Origin: Lactarius indigo
Taxonomy: Eukaryota > Basidiomycota > Agaricomycetes > Russulales > Russulaceae
Assembly: GCA_025766275.1 (NCBI GenBank)
Contig: JAFKAC010000090.1
Location: forward strand, 1-64,000
Reading direction: 5' to 3'
DNA: 64,000 nt
Below, in pieces: positions 13,101 to 24,726 of this stretch (the stretch's first letter is position 1; each line of letters begins with the position of its first letter). The position numbers and the translations under genes are program-made. The notes beneath the pieces were generated by a model, which saw nothing but the letters and a program-made list of their open reading frames with translations, searched no databases and was not told where the DNA came from.

Positions 13101-13723
13101 TTTGACCCACCCACACCGAAGGCGCCAATTTTCTCCTCATCGGGGTTACCCTCGGCTAAGGATATATGAGGCGATGGTAGCGATGACTTCAAGGTTTTAC
13201 GCACCGATCTTCTTGAGCCGATTCCAATCCTCGTCTCTAAACCTTATACCATTATTCTTGAATGTCCATTGGTGAACCTATACGAGTGACAATATCGACA
13301 AGAAATCAGATTAGAGCGCGCTGGTCAGTCAAAACCACGAACCACAGCTGTTTTCAGATTTGGGAGATCTTCTTTCAGGGTTCCATCTGGCTCGACGTTA
13401 CTCCGTTTCTCTCGGGATAAATAACTCTCAGTTTCGAAACGGATCTCGACTGAATGTGCGCCCGCATCATCCGAGTTCTGTAGAAGCTCACGAAACACTG
13501 TATTTCGTCCAATTCATGTCCAACCTAATCACTTGGAGCACTCGGGAAACGGAACTAACCCGTAAATTCGCCAGAATATCGTGCCAGAACCTTGTCAATG
13601 AGAGCCCGCTGGTTCACCTCAACCGTCTCGTCACGTCCAGTTGCCCACTACCGTCGGGGATCAAATCAGTAAGGGCCGTCATAAATAATACCCACATACC
13701 AAAGCTTCCTTTGAAGCGGCCAT
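7102..13723 (-). CDS. DUF3684 protein: N-terminal GHKL ATPase, C-terminal HExxH motif
   Basis: A very large fungal protein of the DUF3684 type, function unknown. I read 23 exons, roughly 1,600-1,700 residues. The start ATG at 13723 gives MAASKEALWATG. Exon 3 carries the GHKL N box (RELLQNSDDAG, about 13,465-13,500), exon 4 a NNGIRFRDEDW segment, and exons 5-6 the Gly-rich lid IGAFGVGFYSLFSVTE. This order is that of Hsp90/histidine-kinase-like ATPases and of sacsin-type repeats. Other blocks include STGQTTGIGGHMATRF, DDTNAYQLFGD and REEMQTVRESLDEGYCDVSG. The last exon (7231-7102) encodes WYFTLAHEIAHNLVHPHNS, with metzincin-like spacing HExxHxxxxxH. Two introns use GC donors (11963-12009, 10172-10228). 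One in-frame TAG at 7674-7676 interrupts the frame; a 36-nt intron would remove it, or it is a nonsense change or base error. Coding continues on both sides in the same frame. It is transcribed away from the gene at 14,239. Confidence 0.85.
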
Positions 13724-14238
13724 CGCTCAAGAAGCGATATTAGTTGGTCACAGGGAGTTGTATCGCTTGTGTTGTGTCGCTAAGGTGAAGCGTCAAGTAC
13801 CTACAAAAGGGTAACCTAGTCTCCGATGATGGTATAGATGGATGCGAACACGCGATCTATGTCTGCTTGAGAAGTGGTCTGGTCCGAGTAGAGGGTGATC
13901 AAGTGTATTAGACGCTCTCTAACGCTGTCGTCAGTGCCTGCATACATGACAGTCCCAAAAGGGATCTATGTCCCCGGCCCGGGTTATCCGGCACTAACAC
14001 GTGCTTGGCAACCGGACACGACTTGCACAGAACCTGGGAGGTGTGTGAACACGACACGCGGTCATTAATATTGCGTAAGAATAAAGCAAGTTCAGTTACG
14101 TGTCGCGTGGCAAATGCGAGTGGTTCAACTACTGATAATACCTGCTCGGTTCCGAGTTGCGTGCTCTCAGGCTTGCCAGTGCGGTCACCGACCAGCCCCA
14201 ACATAATAATTCTTCATTCGTGCGACTCAACGCCTACG
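13724..14238. promoter_or_regulatory. Divergent intergenic region
   Basis: Spacer of 515 bp between the start of the DUF3684 gene (minus) and the start of the membrane-protein gene (plus), so it should carry both promoters. No specific element is identified. Confidence 0.4.
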
Positions 14239-15514
14239 ATGCCCCATACCCTTCTCGTCTCCTTCTCTCTTTTGGCGCTGGTCGTGACCGCTCGTCCTAT
14301 AGCCCCCGTTTCGTACGTGTTGAAATATGACCTGTCGTCTCTTTCTTCACTCATGTCTTTTTTCTAAAGGGAATATTCCCAACCCGTGGAAGTTCAGAAC
14401 GCCGTCAAAGCTATTTTTGAGGAGCGCACAAAGTTCGTTGATTTTATTGTCGTTCACCTTCGCCACCTTTTTCATCGAACAATCTAGGCAATCCGATGTC
14501 GATATTCTCAGCTTTGCGCAGGACGAAATCGATGTTCGCTTAATTTCGGACGAGGGCCAACAGGCTGTTCTTTCTCAGCTGGATGGCAGTGCTATCAAAG
14601 CGCTTGTACCCCTTGAGGGTACCGAGAATGGTGTACTCTCCGAAGTTCAGAGGTTACGAGAAATGTTGGGCAGCTCGGAACATCTGGACGACATCGAAGG
14701 CGCTCCTGAGGCCGAACTCACTGTCGTTGACGAACTTCCTGAGGATGCAGCCGAGGTGTCGGAACCCTCTGTGATTGTCTCCGCTCCTCCTTCACCGTGG
14801 GAGGCGGCGCAAGTCTTGACCAGGCTTTCATTCACCTCCCTACTCGCCGTATACACTGTTATCAGCATCGCCGCTGTGCTCTACGCCTTTTATCTCATTC
14901 GCGGTTTCCTTCCCCAGGACCAGGACCAGGATCAAGAAAAACAGGCATCCTTTGCAGACGTGGAATCGGGCTACGCTGATGAGAAATGTTCGATCATGCA
15001 GGAAAAGGCTCCAGCACTTGTCACTGCCACGGTTAATGAACTACCCCTTGGTGTCCTTGTGGACATTGACACCGATGCCAGCGTGGCTGGCGACGAGTTC
15101 CATGATGCAATCGACAGCGACTCCCGCACATCGACTCCACGTGCCGTCCCATCGGGTTTACCACCTGTTGTCGCGGAGCCTTGGCTTGTCCCTCTTCCGC
15201 CGTCTCCGACTTCCTCACCTCTTCGACGAGTCGTTCAGCTCCATGGGGATGCTCCCGTTGAAGGTACCTTGCCGCCGGCCTGGGCTATGATGGTTCCTGA
15301 TGAACAACCTCGAACTGGTGCGCACACGGGCAATGCCGCTGCTGCTGCGGTCGACCTCGCTTTAGCGATGCAGCTTAGGACCGGTGTTGGAATGACCGCG
15401 GATGCTGCGTGGCTGATGCGATTTGTCATGGCGCTGTTCGGCTGGGTCGCTGTACTTGTCGGTGGCTCCGGAGAGAGACAAGCTGCGGGAGGAAGAAGGT
15501 TGCTGGGGTGGTGA
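14239..15514 (+). CDS. Unknown secretory/membrane protein with signal peptide
   Basis: Three exons (14239-14312, 14370-14432, 14488-15514) give 387 residues. I do not recognise the family. Residues 1-18 (MPHTLLVSFSLLALVVTA) form a signal peptide. An acidic region rich in E, D and A follows (about 50-150), then a clear membrane segment (LLAVYTVISIAAVLYAFYLI, about 185-205). A second acidic, Ser/Pro-rich region comes after that, and a hydrophobic stretch (AWLMRFVMALFGWVAVLVGG) lies close to the C-terminus. The introns are 57 and 55 nt and both preserve frame. The predicted topology is a type I or hairpin membrane protein with a lumenal acidic domain; partners and role are unknown. Confidence 0.75.
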
Positions 15515-15789
15515 AGTTAACCGTCAGTTTGTTCTGAATTTGTGAGCTCGTCGTTCTTTTTTCCCATCCCATGCACTCCTTCGGCTCTCCACCAGTCACC
15601 ATGTCGCATTCGTTTTCATGCCAGTACCAGTCCTCATTAGCATATCATAGCGCAGTCGGTAGCACAAGTATACCTTAGCTTAGCACTTGCCTTACGTCAT
15701 ACTTCAATAGGCACAAGCGTTAAACCAACTGCGAGCGCGTAAACCTCCCTGCACATTTCCTTTCAGCACCGACGCGCTATTGCCACGTC

Positions 15790-18427
15790 ATGACGGGCTT
15801 CAATGCCCTCCCAATGGCTGACGAGGCGGGGTCAGACGGCACTGCACAGTGGGCAGGTGTCGCCAGGGTCCTCGGTCCACCTTGGGCACGTTTCCCGGTC
15901 ATTACCATAGGATTCGCTGGTATGCAGGTGTTGTGGTCCATTGAGATGGCCTATGGTGAGCAAACACGGTGATGAAATCTTCCAACGACCGTATGACCTA
16001 GATTCCGTGTAGCATCGCCATACCTCATCTCCCTTGGCCTCACTAAATCCATAATGGCCCTTGTCTTCGTTGCTGGACCACTGTCTGGTCTCATCATGCA
16101 GCCCCTCATTGGTCTCGCCTCATTGCCCACCATTCTCACTATCAGCTAATTTCCATGCAGGTGTCATGGCCGACAACTCCAAATCCCGCTTCGGTCGCAG
16201 AAGACCGTTCATCGTCGGGGGCGTATCCCTCTGCGCCCTAGCCCTCCTTCTCCTCGGTTTCACTCGAAATTTTGCGTCCATTGTTACGACATGGGGGTCA
16301 CCTGCCGTGTGTCTATCTCCTTTTAGACGTCCAGCGCGGACTCTTACGAGGACTTGTTTTCAGAACGATATTTTGACCATCTGGCTCGCTGTTCTGTCGA
16401 TATACTGTATTGACTTTAGCATCAATGCTGGTGAGTCTTCTTCTATTCTTCCTGCACTGGCTAGAACCCCGGCGGTTTCGCCAGTTATGGCCGTGGATCG
16501 TGCCCTTCTTGTGGACACGCTCCCCCGTGCCGAGCAAGCTAAAGGAAACGCCTGGGCAGCGATTATGGTGGGAATAGGTGGCGTGGGTGGATTTTTCTTG
16601 TGAGTCTCGTCTCACTTTCTGCACTACTCCCAGTTTTTTGAGCCAAACAGCGGTGGAATCAACATGCCATCCTTGTTTCCGTTTTTTGGAAGCACCGAGT
16701 TAGAAGTCTTATCTATTGTTGGATCCATTATCTTGATCGGAACGCACCTCATGACTATCACTTCTGTGAAGGAGCGTATCCTCCTCGCGTCAGGGTGCGC
16801 TTGGCTCCATTTCTAATACAACCCTATGACCCAACTCGCCTCCTGCTCGTAGTAAAACGAAGAAGTCGTTCCTCCAAGAATTAAACGACATTTGGATAAA
16901 TATGCGGAATTTACCCTCAGTAATTCGTACAATCGTCCGTCTTGCTTTTTTTGTATGCAGTCAGGCTTCTTACTGAACTCTGCCCCGCAGTGCATAATCC
17001 AGTTTTTGTGAGCATCCTATCGCGTCTATAAACGTCCCTCATTACCTCTGGGTTCAGCTCGTCGATGGGGTGGTTTCCCATTTATTTCTACACCACACTG
17101 TACGTTAGCGAGCTCTACAAACGTTCACAGCCTTCGTCTGCATTCGACGGAAATCTTGGAGACATCGACGCGGAAGGCACTCGTTTGGGCTCCCGGGCGC
17201 AGTTATTTTCCGCCTTTGTTGCGCTCTTCACCAATGCTTTAGCCCCTTTGATTGTCGGTGGCGAATCTCCAAGTCCTATACACGTTGGGCCTCCGAAGCG
17301 ATGGTGGCAACGTAAAATACACCTAGCAACTCTTTGGGCCATATCCCACCTAATTTTTGCCTTATGTATGTTTGGCACTTTGTGAGTTCACTCGCCGCAT
17401 AATGACTGCCGGATTTCGGACAAACTCACCTCACATGGTCCCACCCCTAGTTTTACGAGCAGCGCTACCGGCGCCACAATGCTCATAACCATCCTCGGAT
17501 TTCCTTCGGCAATTGGACTTTGGGCGCCATTCTCGTTGGTGTGTCAGTCCCGCTGCGCCTTGGTCGTTTTACAGGCTCATAAAAAATTCAATAGCTTGCA
17601 GAGGCCATTCACGCGACACCAGATCCCGTTCCCGGAGAAGCCGACTTTGATGATGACCAGTCTATCCTTCTCGCTGATACCAGCACGCACCAACCGCCAC
17701 CACAGACCGAGGAACTGTTCTCAGTCGAGGGAGAAGATGACGACGACGACGACGACGAAGCGACAGCGACTCGTGGTCAGAGGACAGGGCGAGAAAGTTG
17801 GGATAATGATGGCAACGACAACGAAGCGGAACGATACGGCGACCGGGATATCCTAATGGGAAATCTCAACGCACGCCGTAGTTTTGCAGATGTCTCGGAC
17901 TTTGAGGAGGACCACCTTCAAAACGGGGGAGCCATGCCTGCCCGAAGGAATCTTGGCGCGAAGGCGGGCGTTATTTTGGTTTGTTGATCTCCTCTCTAGT
18001 CCTGGGGAGCTCACTCTCATGCATTTTCGCGTCCACTAAGGGCATACAAAACATTTTTGTCGTTATCCCGCAATTCCTCGTCACCGGGATGACCTCGCTC
18101 ATCTTCGCCATGCTAGAGCCACATAAGTCTGTGCTCCATGGGGACCATCCTGGAAAGACGCCACCAAGTTTGAACACAACGAGTACTACTACCACTACCA
18201 CTGACAACACTACCCTGGTCTTGTCGCGCCAAGAAGCCGGGGTTAATGGTCCTCCAACTGGTCCGAATTCTGTTGCCATAATCTTCCGGTGAGTTCCCCT
18301 CCGTGCCCTCTGATTTCCTTGGAAGCGTCTCACGTCTCACCATCGACGTAGGATTGGGGGTATATGGGCGATAATTGCTTTTGTCCTGACCTGGAGACTG
18401 GCAAAAGAGCTGCGACGTCACTATTGA
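15790..18427 (+). CDS. SLC45/Sut1-like alpha-glucoside:proton symporter (MFS/GPH family)
   Basis: A sugar transporter of the SLC45 (sucrose/maltose, fission-yeast Sut1-like) group, expected to import disaccharides with protons across the plasma membrane. The diagnostic loop DNSKSRFGRRRPF lies between the second and third membrane segments. Other blocks are FVAGPLSGLIMQPL, YCIDFSINAVMAVDRALLVD, WFPIYFYTTLYVSELY, TRLGSRAQLFSA and FVVIPQFLVTGM. About eleven exons join in frame from the ATG at 15790 to the stop at 18425-18427 (KELRRHY end). A long acidic cytoplasmic loop with a run of aspartates (near 17,740) lies before the last membrane segments. Ser/Thr-rich sequence follows PQFLVTGM. Substrate is inferred from the family only. 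Confidence 0.88.
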
Positions 18428-18769
18428 CCGCAGCGCATACAACGGCGGGCTAACATCCTCTGATCTTGGCGTCTTCCACACAGGACTACCTACTGTATGT
18501 TCACACTAGAGAGAAATTTAGCATTTTGTCTCTGCATCCGCCCCCTACAGGGGCATTTCGTTGTGTTCTTCTGATATCACCTCGTATAGTCATCACACAC
18601 AGCATCAAAAGGCATTGTTTTTTGTGTCAACCTACAAATTCACCTTGATCATCCCTATGTGTCTAGAACAGCGTCTTGCTGCAATACACCGTCACATTCG
18701 CAAAAGCATGCGCCCTGTGCCTCGCTCCTCCCACACGCCAGTTTCGTAACACTGCTCGGTAATCTAGAT
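18428..18769. other. Convergent spacer
   Basis: The spacer separates the 3' ends of the transporter gene (plus) and URC4 (minus). No coding or repeat signal is recognised. Confidence 0.4.
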
Positions 18770-20524
18770 TTAGAACACGGTGCCGTCGCTGACGATCTCA
18801 ATTGGTGGACCACCCGACTCTGGTCGCCTTTCCTTTGCGATCTCCCGGCCTCCTTTCCACGTCGCGCCTTCGAGCACCTGCACGAGGGTGAGCTGTTCCC
18901 GAGACAATTTGAGTTTGGCTCGTATCTGGTCGGCAATGCGATCCCTGACAGGTGTAAAAAATGAGAAAAACGTTTGTGCATCGAGTGAGTGGAGGTTGGG
19001 GAGCCCAACAGTCAGGAAAACCCCGAAAACGGAGTGGCCCACTCACAGTTCTATGACTGTCATCGCGCGCCATTCGATGACGGCTGGGTGCGATGGGGGA
19101 AGCCGGGGAATTGGCGAGTCAGCAGAAGGGTAGTATGCTGCGGTGATGGTGGACGGTTTCAGGGATAGAACGCCGAGGTCCACCAGAAGGCCACCTTCGA
19201 TGTCCCCCAAAAAATGAATTTAGGACTCCACAAAACGGGCGTGCGCACGAGGCAAACCACGCGATGCACGCACCATTCCTATATTCCGGGAGGCCAGTCA
19301 AGTCCTCAAGGCCATCAAAGCGCCATCCCAATATTTTCTCGATCGGCTCTATGAGGCTGTACGTCGTCCAGCCCGTGAGCTTGTGGAACGGCACCAGCTC
19401 ATCTCCCTCTACCGGGGAATGCGCATGGACTTTTAGTGCGTCACACGGCCAGACGTCGCCTAGTGGGACACCGCCAAGAGTCGTGCGGTCTTTAGGCCAG
19501 ATCGGCGCGAGGCCGGAAACGAGAACATGCCAGAGGGCTGCAAGAGGTACTCGACGACTCGGGCCATCTGCTATGGACTCCGACTCGAGGTAATCTGCAC
19601 CATGCTCCCAAAGTCAGACAATTTAAGCGGAATAATAATTGCTAGCGCCTGGACGGACCTATCATATTGCCTGGCCTGCCCTCAGCCCCAAAGAAAGGCG
19701 CGTTGCCCTTGAGCGCACGGCTTAAGTTGACCAGGAGAGAAGCACGACCCTCAAGCCCAACCATTGGGTTGTCAGAGCTTACTTGCATCGCCTGTGCGGT
19801 CTTCTCTGCAGTTATTAGCTCCAGCCCTCTGGCTTTTGGAAACATGAGCGATCGGTCGTGCCCATGCGGGGCGCCGTACAATAAAATCAGATGACCAACA
19901 TACCGTCGACTCGGTGAGGTTGATGCGGGTCACCCGAAAAGAATCCCTCCTTGAACATGTTGAAGCTGGCCACGCCCAGGCCCTCCGAGCGGCTGAAAGA
20001 CCCACCCGAAGCTTCATCGTGGTAGACCCAATCATTCCCAGCCCCCGCATCAAGGAGCACGGAGACGAGGAAGAGGTCGATCAGACGTTTGGCCTTCTCT
20101 TTGCGATCAGGGGGTGACTCCAGGGCATCCCACTGGGTGATCAAAGGTGCGACGCGAGGGACGCCGGCGTCAAGATGCCTCCATCGGCCATGAGGAGGGA
20201 TCTGAAGTTGGCTAGTTGGGGTGTGGCCCGTTGGGATTGTAGGGCGTAGGCTTACGACTGAGAAACCATCTCCGAAATCCCGCTGCCAATGGTAGGCGCC
20301 ATGAGTGTTGTCAAATGGCGGAGGGGGATGTGTCGGCAGACCTGTATGATCTTGATACAAAAGTTCGTAACGTCTTCCTCTTTCTCAGGGTGGTATTCGA
20401 AGTATTGTAGCTTGCCTTGCTTAGCCAAGTCGTGAACGCGCCCACAGCGTTCGCGAATGGACAGGAGGGTGCGCAGGTATTCGATCGTTTGCGTTCTGGA
20501 TGAGCTCTGGGCACCAAGGAGCAT
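18770..20524 (-). CDS. URC4: Urc4, uracil catabolism protein (DUF1688)
   Basis: DUF1688/Urc4, required for the fungal URC route that breaks down uracil as a nitrogen source; its exact reaction is not established. Seven exons join without a break from ATG 20524 to a stop at 18770-18772. Family blocks are IRERCGRVHDLAKQGKL, YFE(Y)HPEKEEDV, IPPHGRWRHLDAG, LFLVSVLLDAGAGNDW, FSRSEGLGVASFNMF, DNPMVGLEGRASLL, RPGNMIDYLESES, PIWPKDRTTLGGVPLGDVW, DELVPFHKLTGWTTYS, EDLTGLPEYRNGGLLVDLG and GGPPIEIVSDGTVF at the end. All introns have GT donors. No other URC-pathway gene is recognised nearby. Confidence 0.94.
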
Positions 20525-23500
20525 GGTGGTGAAGATGATGAAAGTAAAGGTAAAACCTTATACTTTACTTGTGTCTCCTTTTACCAAGTGCAGCTTTACT
20601 CTAATATTTATCGGACTTATGTCTTCAGCGCTTCCAGTCATGAACGGACCTCGCGTTGCAAGAAAATTAAATAAAATGACATGTCCACACGACCAAAAAC
20701 AACGCTAATAATAGTTTCTCCACAGGTCATTCATTCAGCGCCGATGCATGCTGCATTGCTCGGTGCGAGGAGTGCCTTCTATCTCTTCAGGGGGATTCAT
20801 CCTACGGAAAGAGGTGAGCCAAATCTGCCCAGAAAGTATTGAAAAAAGGGGGGTGGGAATTACCATTTGTTGCACTCATTGTGGTCATGATCACCTCGAT
20901 TATGATTCTCGCTGTAATGGCAAGTCGTAGATCCACAATCTATCTTGCTCTGCTCGAGGGGCGTTAGCAGGACAGACCACAGAGTACTGAGCGATTAAAC
21001 CAACCTGGTGGACTGGCTCTCTATGCCCACAAGCGAACTCTGCGAAAACAACTCTCCTGTGACACATCTCAGGTTGTTTCCGAGTGATTACAATATGAGA
21101 GTGAGAGAGCCGAGACGTGCAAGTGGAACTGAAGTGGGAGGACCTCTCGACTAGACGCGACCCCTTTTAAAGATCTTCAATTGCAATTTCTGTAGCCTAG
21201 AGTGTTTTGAGATCGCTTGCCCACCTGGAGGACATGCTGCCAAAAAAGATATGATGTTTCCCTCCATCGATCGCCATTCTGGCAGGACCCGGCGTCAGGG
21301 CGCCATCTTGAGAGGAATCCAATGACTAGCCGACCCGCTGCAGCGTTTGTGAAGGGTGTATGCAGGGCCGCACACGATGCTCCGCGGCCGAAGGATGATG
21401 AGCATTGCGACGGGCACCTGGCAGAAGAGTGCGGGGAACTCTGCTTCCGCTTCCCCAGATAATGTCGTAGCCGTGCGTGGATCTTTCAAAGTGCCTAATG
21501 ACAACAGAGTTAGGGTTGTCGTTGCCGAAGCGGACCCCGCAATGTCACGAGATGTCAGATCCGGGATGTGGCGATAAGATCGGTCAACCAATGTCATCAG
21601 TAATAGTGGGGTGGCCAAGTCAGAACTTCAGCATGCAGGCTTGCTATGGCGCCGTCTCGCAATTTTCCGGGCTAGGAGCGGGGCACACGCAGCAGAAACA
21701 CTTGTGTGCAGACGGAGGAAAATGCGTGTGCAATGGTGATATGAAACGGGAACCGGTAGCGCGTGGGAGGTAAGTCGGCTCCGTTTCAAAACCCTACTGC
21801 CCCGACTGCAGAGCATGAGCCTCCCAAGGACCGAACACACGGAGACACGAACCCAAGCCGCAGTACTGGCACCAGACATACCCCAGCGGAGACCAACCAT
21901 CGCCGATCTCCTGAAGCACGTATCGAGTTAGAAAAACGAGAAAATGAAATCTTACGACTCCCGGTCTCGGTCTCTGTGCCTGTTGTACGCTGTACCACTG
22001 GGGCCTGTACCTCCCACGTGCACTGATATTGGTCCAGTCCTTTCGATCTAGTCGTATCCTGAAGCATGGACAATGAGGCCCACACTGGATTCTCGACGAC
22101 CCTGACTTGAATCTGAATGCCTGGGCTATCCAGATCGTGAATTGCGGAAAGCCGGTCTGACGGAAAGCGTGTCATGTCGTTGGGCAAGAGGGCCATAATT
22201 AGCGCCTGAATAAAGGAATACCTACACTTCCTAGTTTTCATGCAAATCGGGTCGGTGTGCGACATGCGATGACAGAATGTTGCCGAAACAACAAGAAGCC
22301 ACGTTGTAAGGTGGAGTGGGAAGAGATTAATAGACAGAACTCTGTCATTATCCGTGATATCACGCCTAGTTTGCCAGCACATCAGCGAGTCTGACGAGCG
22401 ATCACAAGTCAAGATAAGCCACCAATTGTGCAGAACAATACCTGAGAAACCCAGGGTTGTTACGCAGTGCAGAAACTAGTTCTGTCAGAGAGGGATGAAT
22501 GTCGTGTGGCACACGTGCACTTAAGATAGACTCGAGGGAGCTGCGCTCCGATCTAGCTAGGCTTCAAGCTTCAATTTCCGTAGTGGTGCTAGGACCTACT
22601 GCACTGGCAGGGCAGCTAAGTATCAGCGTGGGAACTACAGGTTGGATGAACGACTACAGCCGGATCAGGTAGGAGACCGTGGTACTTACTCTTTCAGAGG
22701 TTCACCGATGTATCCCAAGAAGCCACGATGACAGTTAACTGCAAGATTGTTGTCTGACTCCCAAAGTTAGATATCCTGTGCGTGTGCCTGCCTGCGTGAG
22801 AATAGTTGTGCCCAGACTAGGTTCAGGGAAGTAACAAGGATCACGCGAGCGGGCACGGCCGTTGCCCAATCGACGTGTGGTAGGACGCGAAAAAAAAGAA
22901 TCACCTGACTTCTCACTGGGATTAAATTCGCGCGGATTTTCTGGGGAGAAAACTTCGATGCCACGCCCAGCGGGCACTGGCTGGAAGCTTACTTGTTAAG
23001 TTGCCGGTTTTATCAAGCTCAGCAGGGCTGATCAAACGCCTTGTGTCAGGGTCAGGTCACTTGGACTATCCACCATGATCCTGTGTTCATCAGGGTGTGA
23101 TGTGAAGCCGACAAGGTCTGTGGAGTCAATTCAGCGTCTCACAGGGTTGCGGTAAAAATCGAGACCTTGTAACGGAGATGTCAAGGCGTTGGAACAGGCT
23201 CGTCGACGTCATACGAGGATGGCGTGTACAAGTGATCGCCAGCGACGGGATAACAGCGTTGGGTAATTGATCGAGATCGGGACACCCCTCGCCGTTCGAA
23301 AAACAAGGAGGTCAGTCCATATCGATAGGACCCCTTAGCCGGCAAAACCAGGAAGGTCAACAATAGGGAACATTGGGGGACATGTAGTTGGAGATATTAA
23401 CCCCAGGTTCTCATGTACTCCTTCACTAGTAACAACCAGATGACGTCTGGCCGCAACTTTGGGACTTATTCTGTAAGAGTCGTCGACGATAACGCGGCTT

Positions 23501-23659
23501 ACGGTCGACTTTCTCATTGGTTCGTGCGAGGTAAAAAGTGGATTCTGTGCGGCAACTCGGCAGATGTCACCACGTTTCATCACGAACCATTGTGTATGAT
23601 ACAACGTGTCAGAGCAGAGATGTCGACTGAGCGCTACACTCACGCTCTATTTTCCAACT
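20525..23659 (-). other. Unrecognised region with coding-like exons
   Basis: About 3.1 kb with several coding-like segments on the minus strand that I cannot name. One lies near 22,440-22,550 (LESILSARVPHDIHPSLTEL) and ends at a splice donor. One lies near 22,000-22,200 (ALIMALLPNDMTRFPSD, IQVRVVENPVWASLSML). One near 22,990-23,050 (DTRRLISPAELDKTGNL) ends at gtaagc. Others lie at 22,735-22,977 and 23,335-23,643. I could not connect them into one frame with normal introns. It may be one or two lineage-specific genes, a decayed gene, or partly chance. No transposase or reverse transcriptase motif is seen. Confidence 0.3.
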
Positions 23660-24726
23660 TCACTTTCCCGCCCAAAATGCATGATCCCACCAATTGCCGC
23701 TTACCCGCACTGCTCGAGTATAGCGACCGCCAGTATTTGGGGCCTCCGTGCGTTCCAGTGCCCATAATTCTCGAACCCTGATGCGCAGGAGGTAGTCTCG
23801 CATCTTCACATAGTTCTGACCAACAGCGTGAGGACCATGACTATCGTCCGAGAGTGCAAAGCGACCACCGCAACGTATGATCAACTAAATATAGATGAAG
23901 ACTTAGTGGTCACGAGTGGAATCACCGCCGAGTATACCTGAGCAACATCATCGCCTGGGTATGCCGTCCGCCATCCTTTTCTAAAAGCAGCTGCATTGAC
24001 CTCAAAAAGCGCTCCATAAGCAACGGCGAACTTGACGTTCCGCTCCAACTTGTTCCACGCGCGGGGGTACGTGTGTAGGCGAAGGTCGGGTGTGTACAGC
24101 CGGCAAAGGTCAACATGCCCGACTAGTTCGGGTTGAAACCTGCTTAGCAATTCGAACTGCGCGTCAAAGTACATATCCAAGAACATCCCGAGGCGCTCGT
24201 GTTCCTGGTCCATGTGTATTGAATCTGTTACATGTGTAGGCAGGGGAATGCTGTCAAGACAGCGACGATACGTATCAAAATCAAAGTCGATGGGGATCCC
24301 GTTGACGTGGTGTACTGATCCGATGATATAATCGATTCGACCCTTGTGAGAACCCAAGAGCTTTGACAGGCCATCGATGTCACGAGGGGAAATGTATTCG
24401 GTCTCCAGACCAACAAGAAGTCTGAGAGACGAAGTATGGGTATTGCGGAGGCGATGGGCTTCGTTTAGGAAAGCCTCAAATTGTAACATGAGACCTTCTA
24501 CAGAGGTATCAACCTTCAGGATAAGAGGGTTAGGTTTATAAGATAACATCCAGTGCGATAACATCACCTCCTCTGGGTAAAGATCCCTTGCACGGTATCG
24601 TGGCGCGTGTTCAGTGAGACCGTAGATCTCGAAGCCTTGATCAGAAGCCTCCTTTACGACATCTTCCAATAAACCAACAGCATGTTTACAGAACTGTCCG
24701 GAGTGTGAATGAAAACTATGAGGCAT
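23660..24726 (-). CDS. HIS2: Histidinol-phosphatase (PHP family)
   Basis: Histidinol-phosphatase of the PHP type removes phosphate from L-histidinol phosphate, the next-to-last stage of histidine synthesis, in the cytosol. Exons 24726-23938 and 23884-23660 join in frame (337 residues; yeast His2 is of similar size). PHP metal-ligand blocks are visible: HSFHSHSGQFCKHA at the N-terminus, YGLTEHAPRY, LVGLETEYIS, DYIIGSVHHVNG, VGHVDLCRLY, FEVNAAAFRKGWRTAYPG and, in the second exon, FALSDDSHGPHAVG. The start ATG at 24726 (MPHSFHSHSG) matches homologues. The intron is 53 nt. All expected catalytic residues appear present. Confidence 0.95.
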
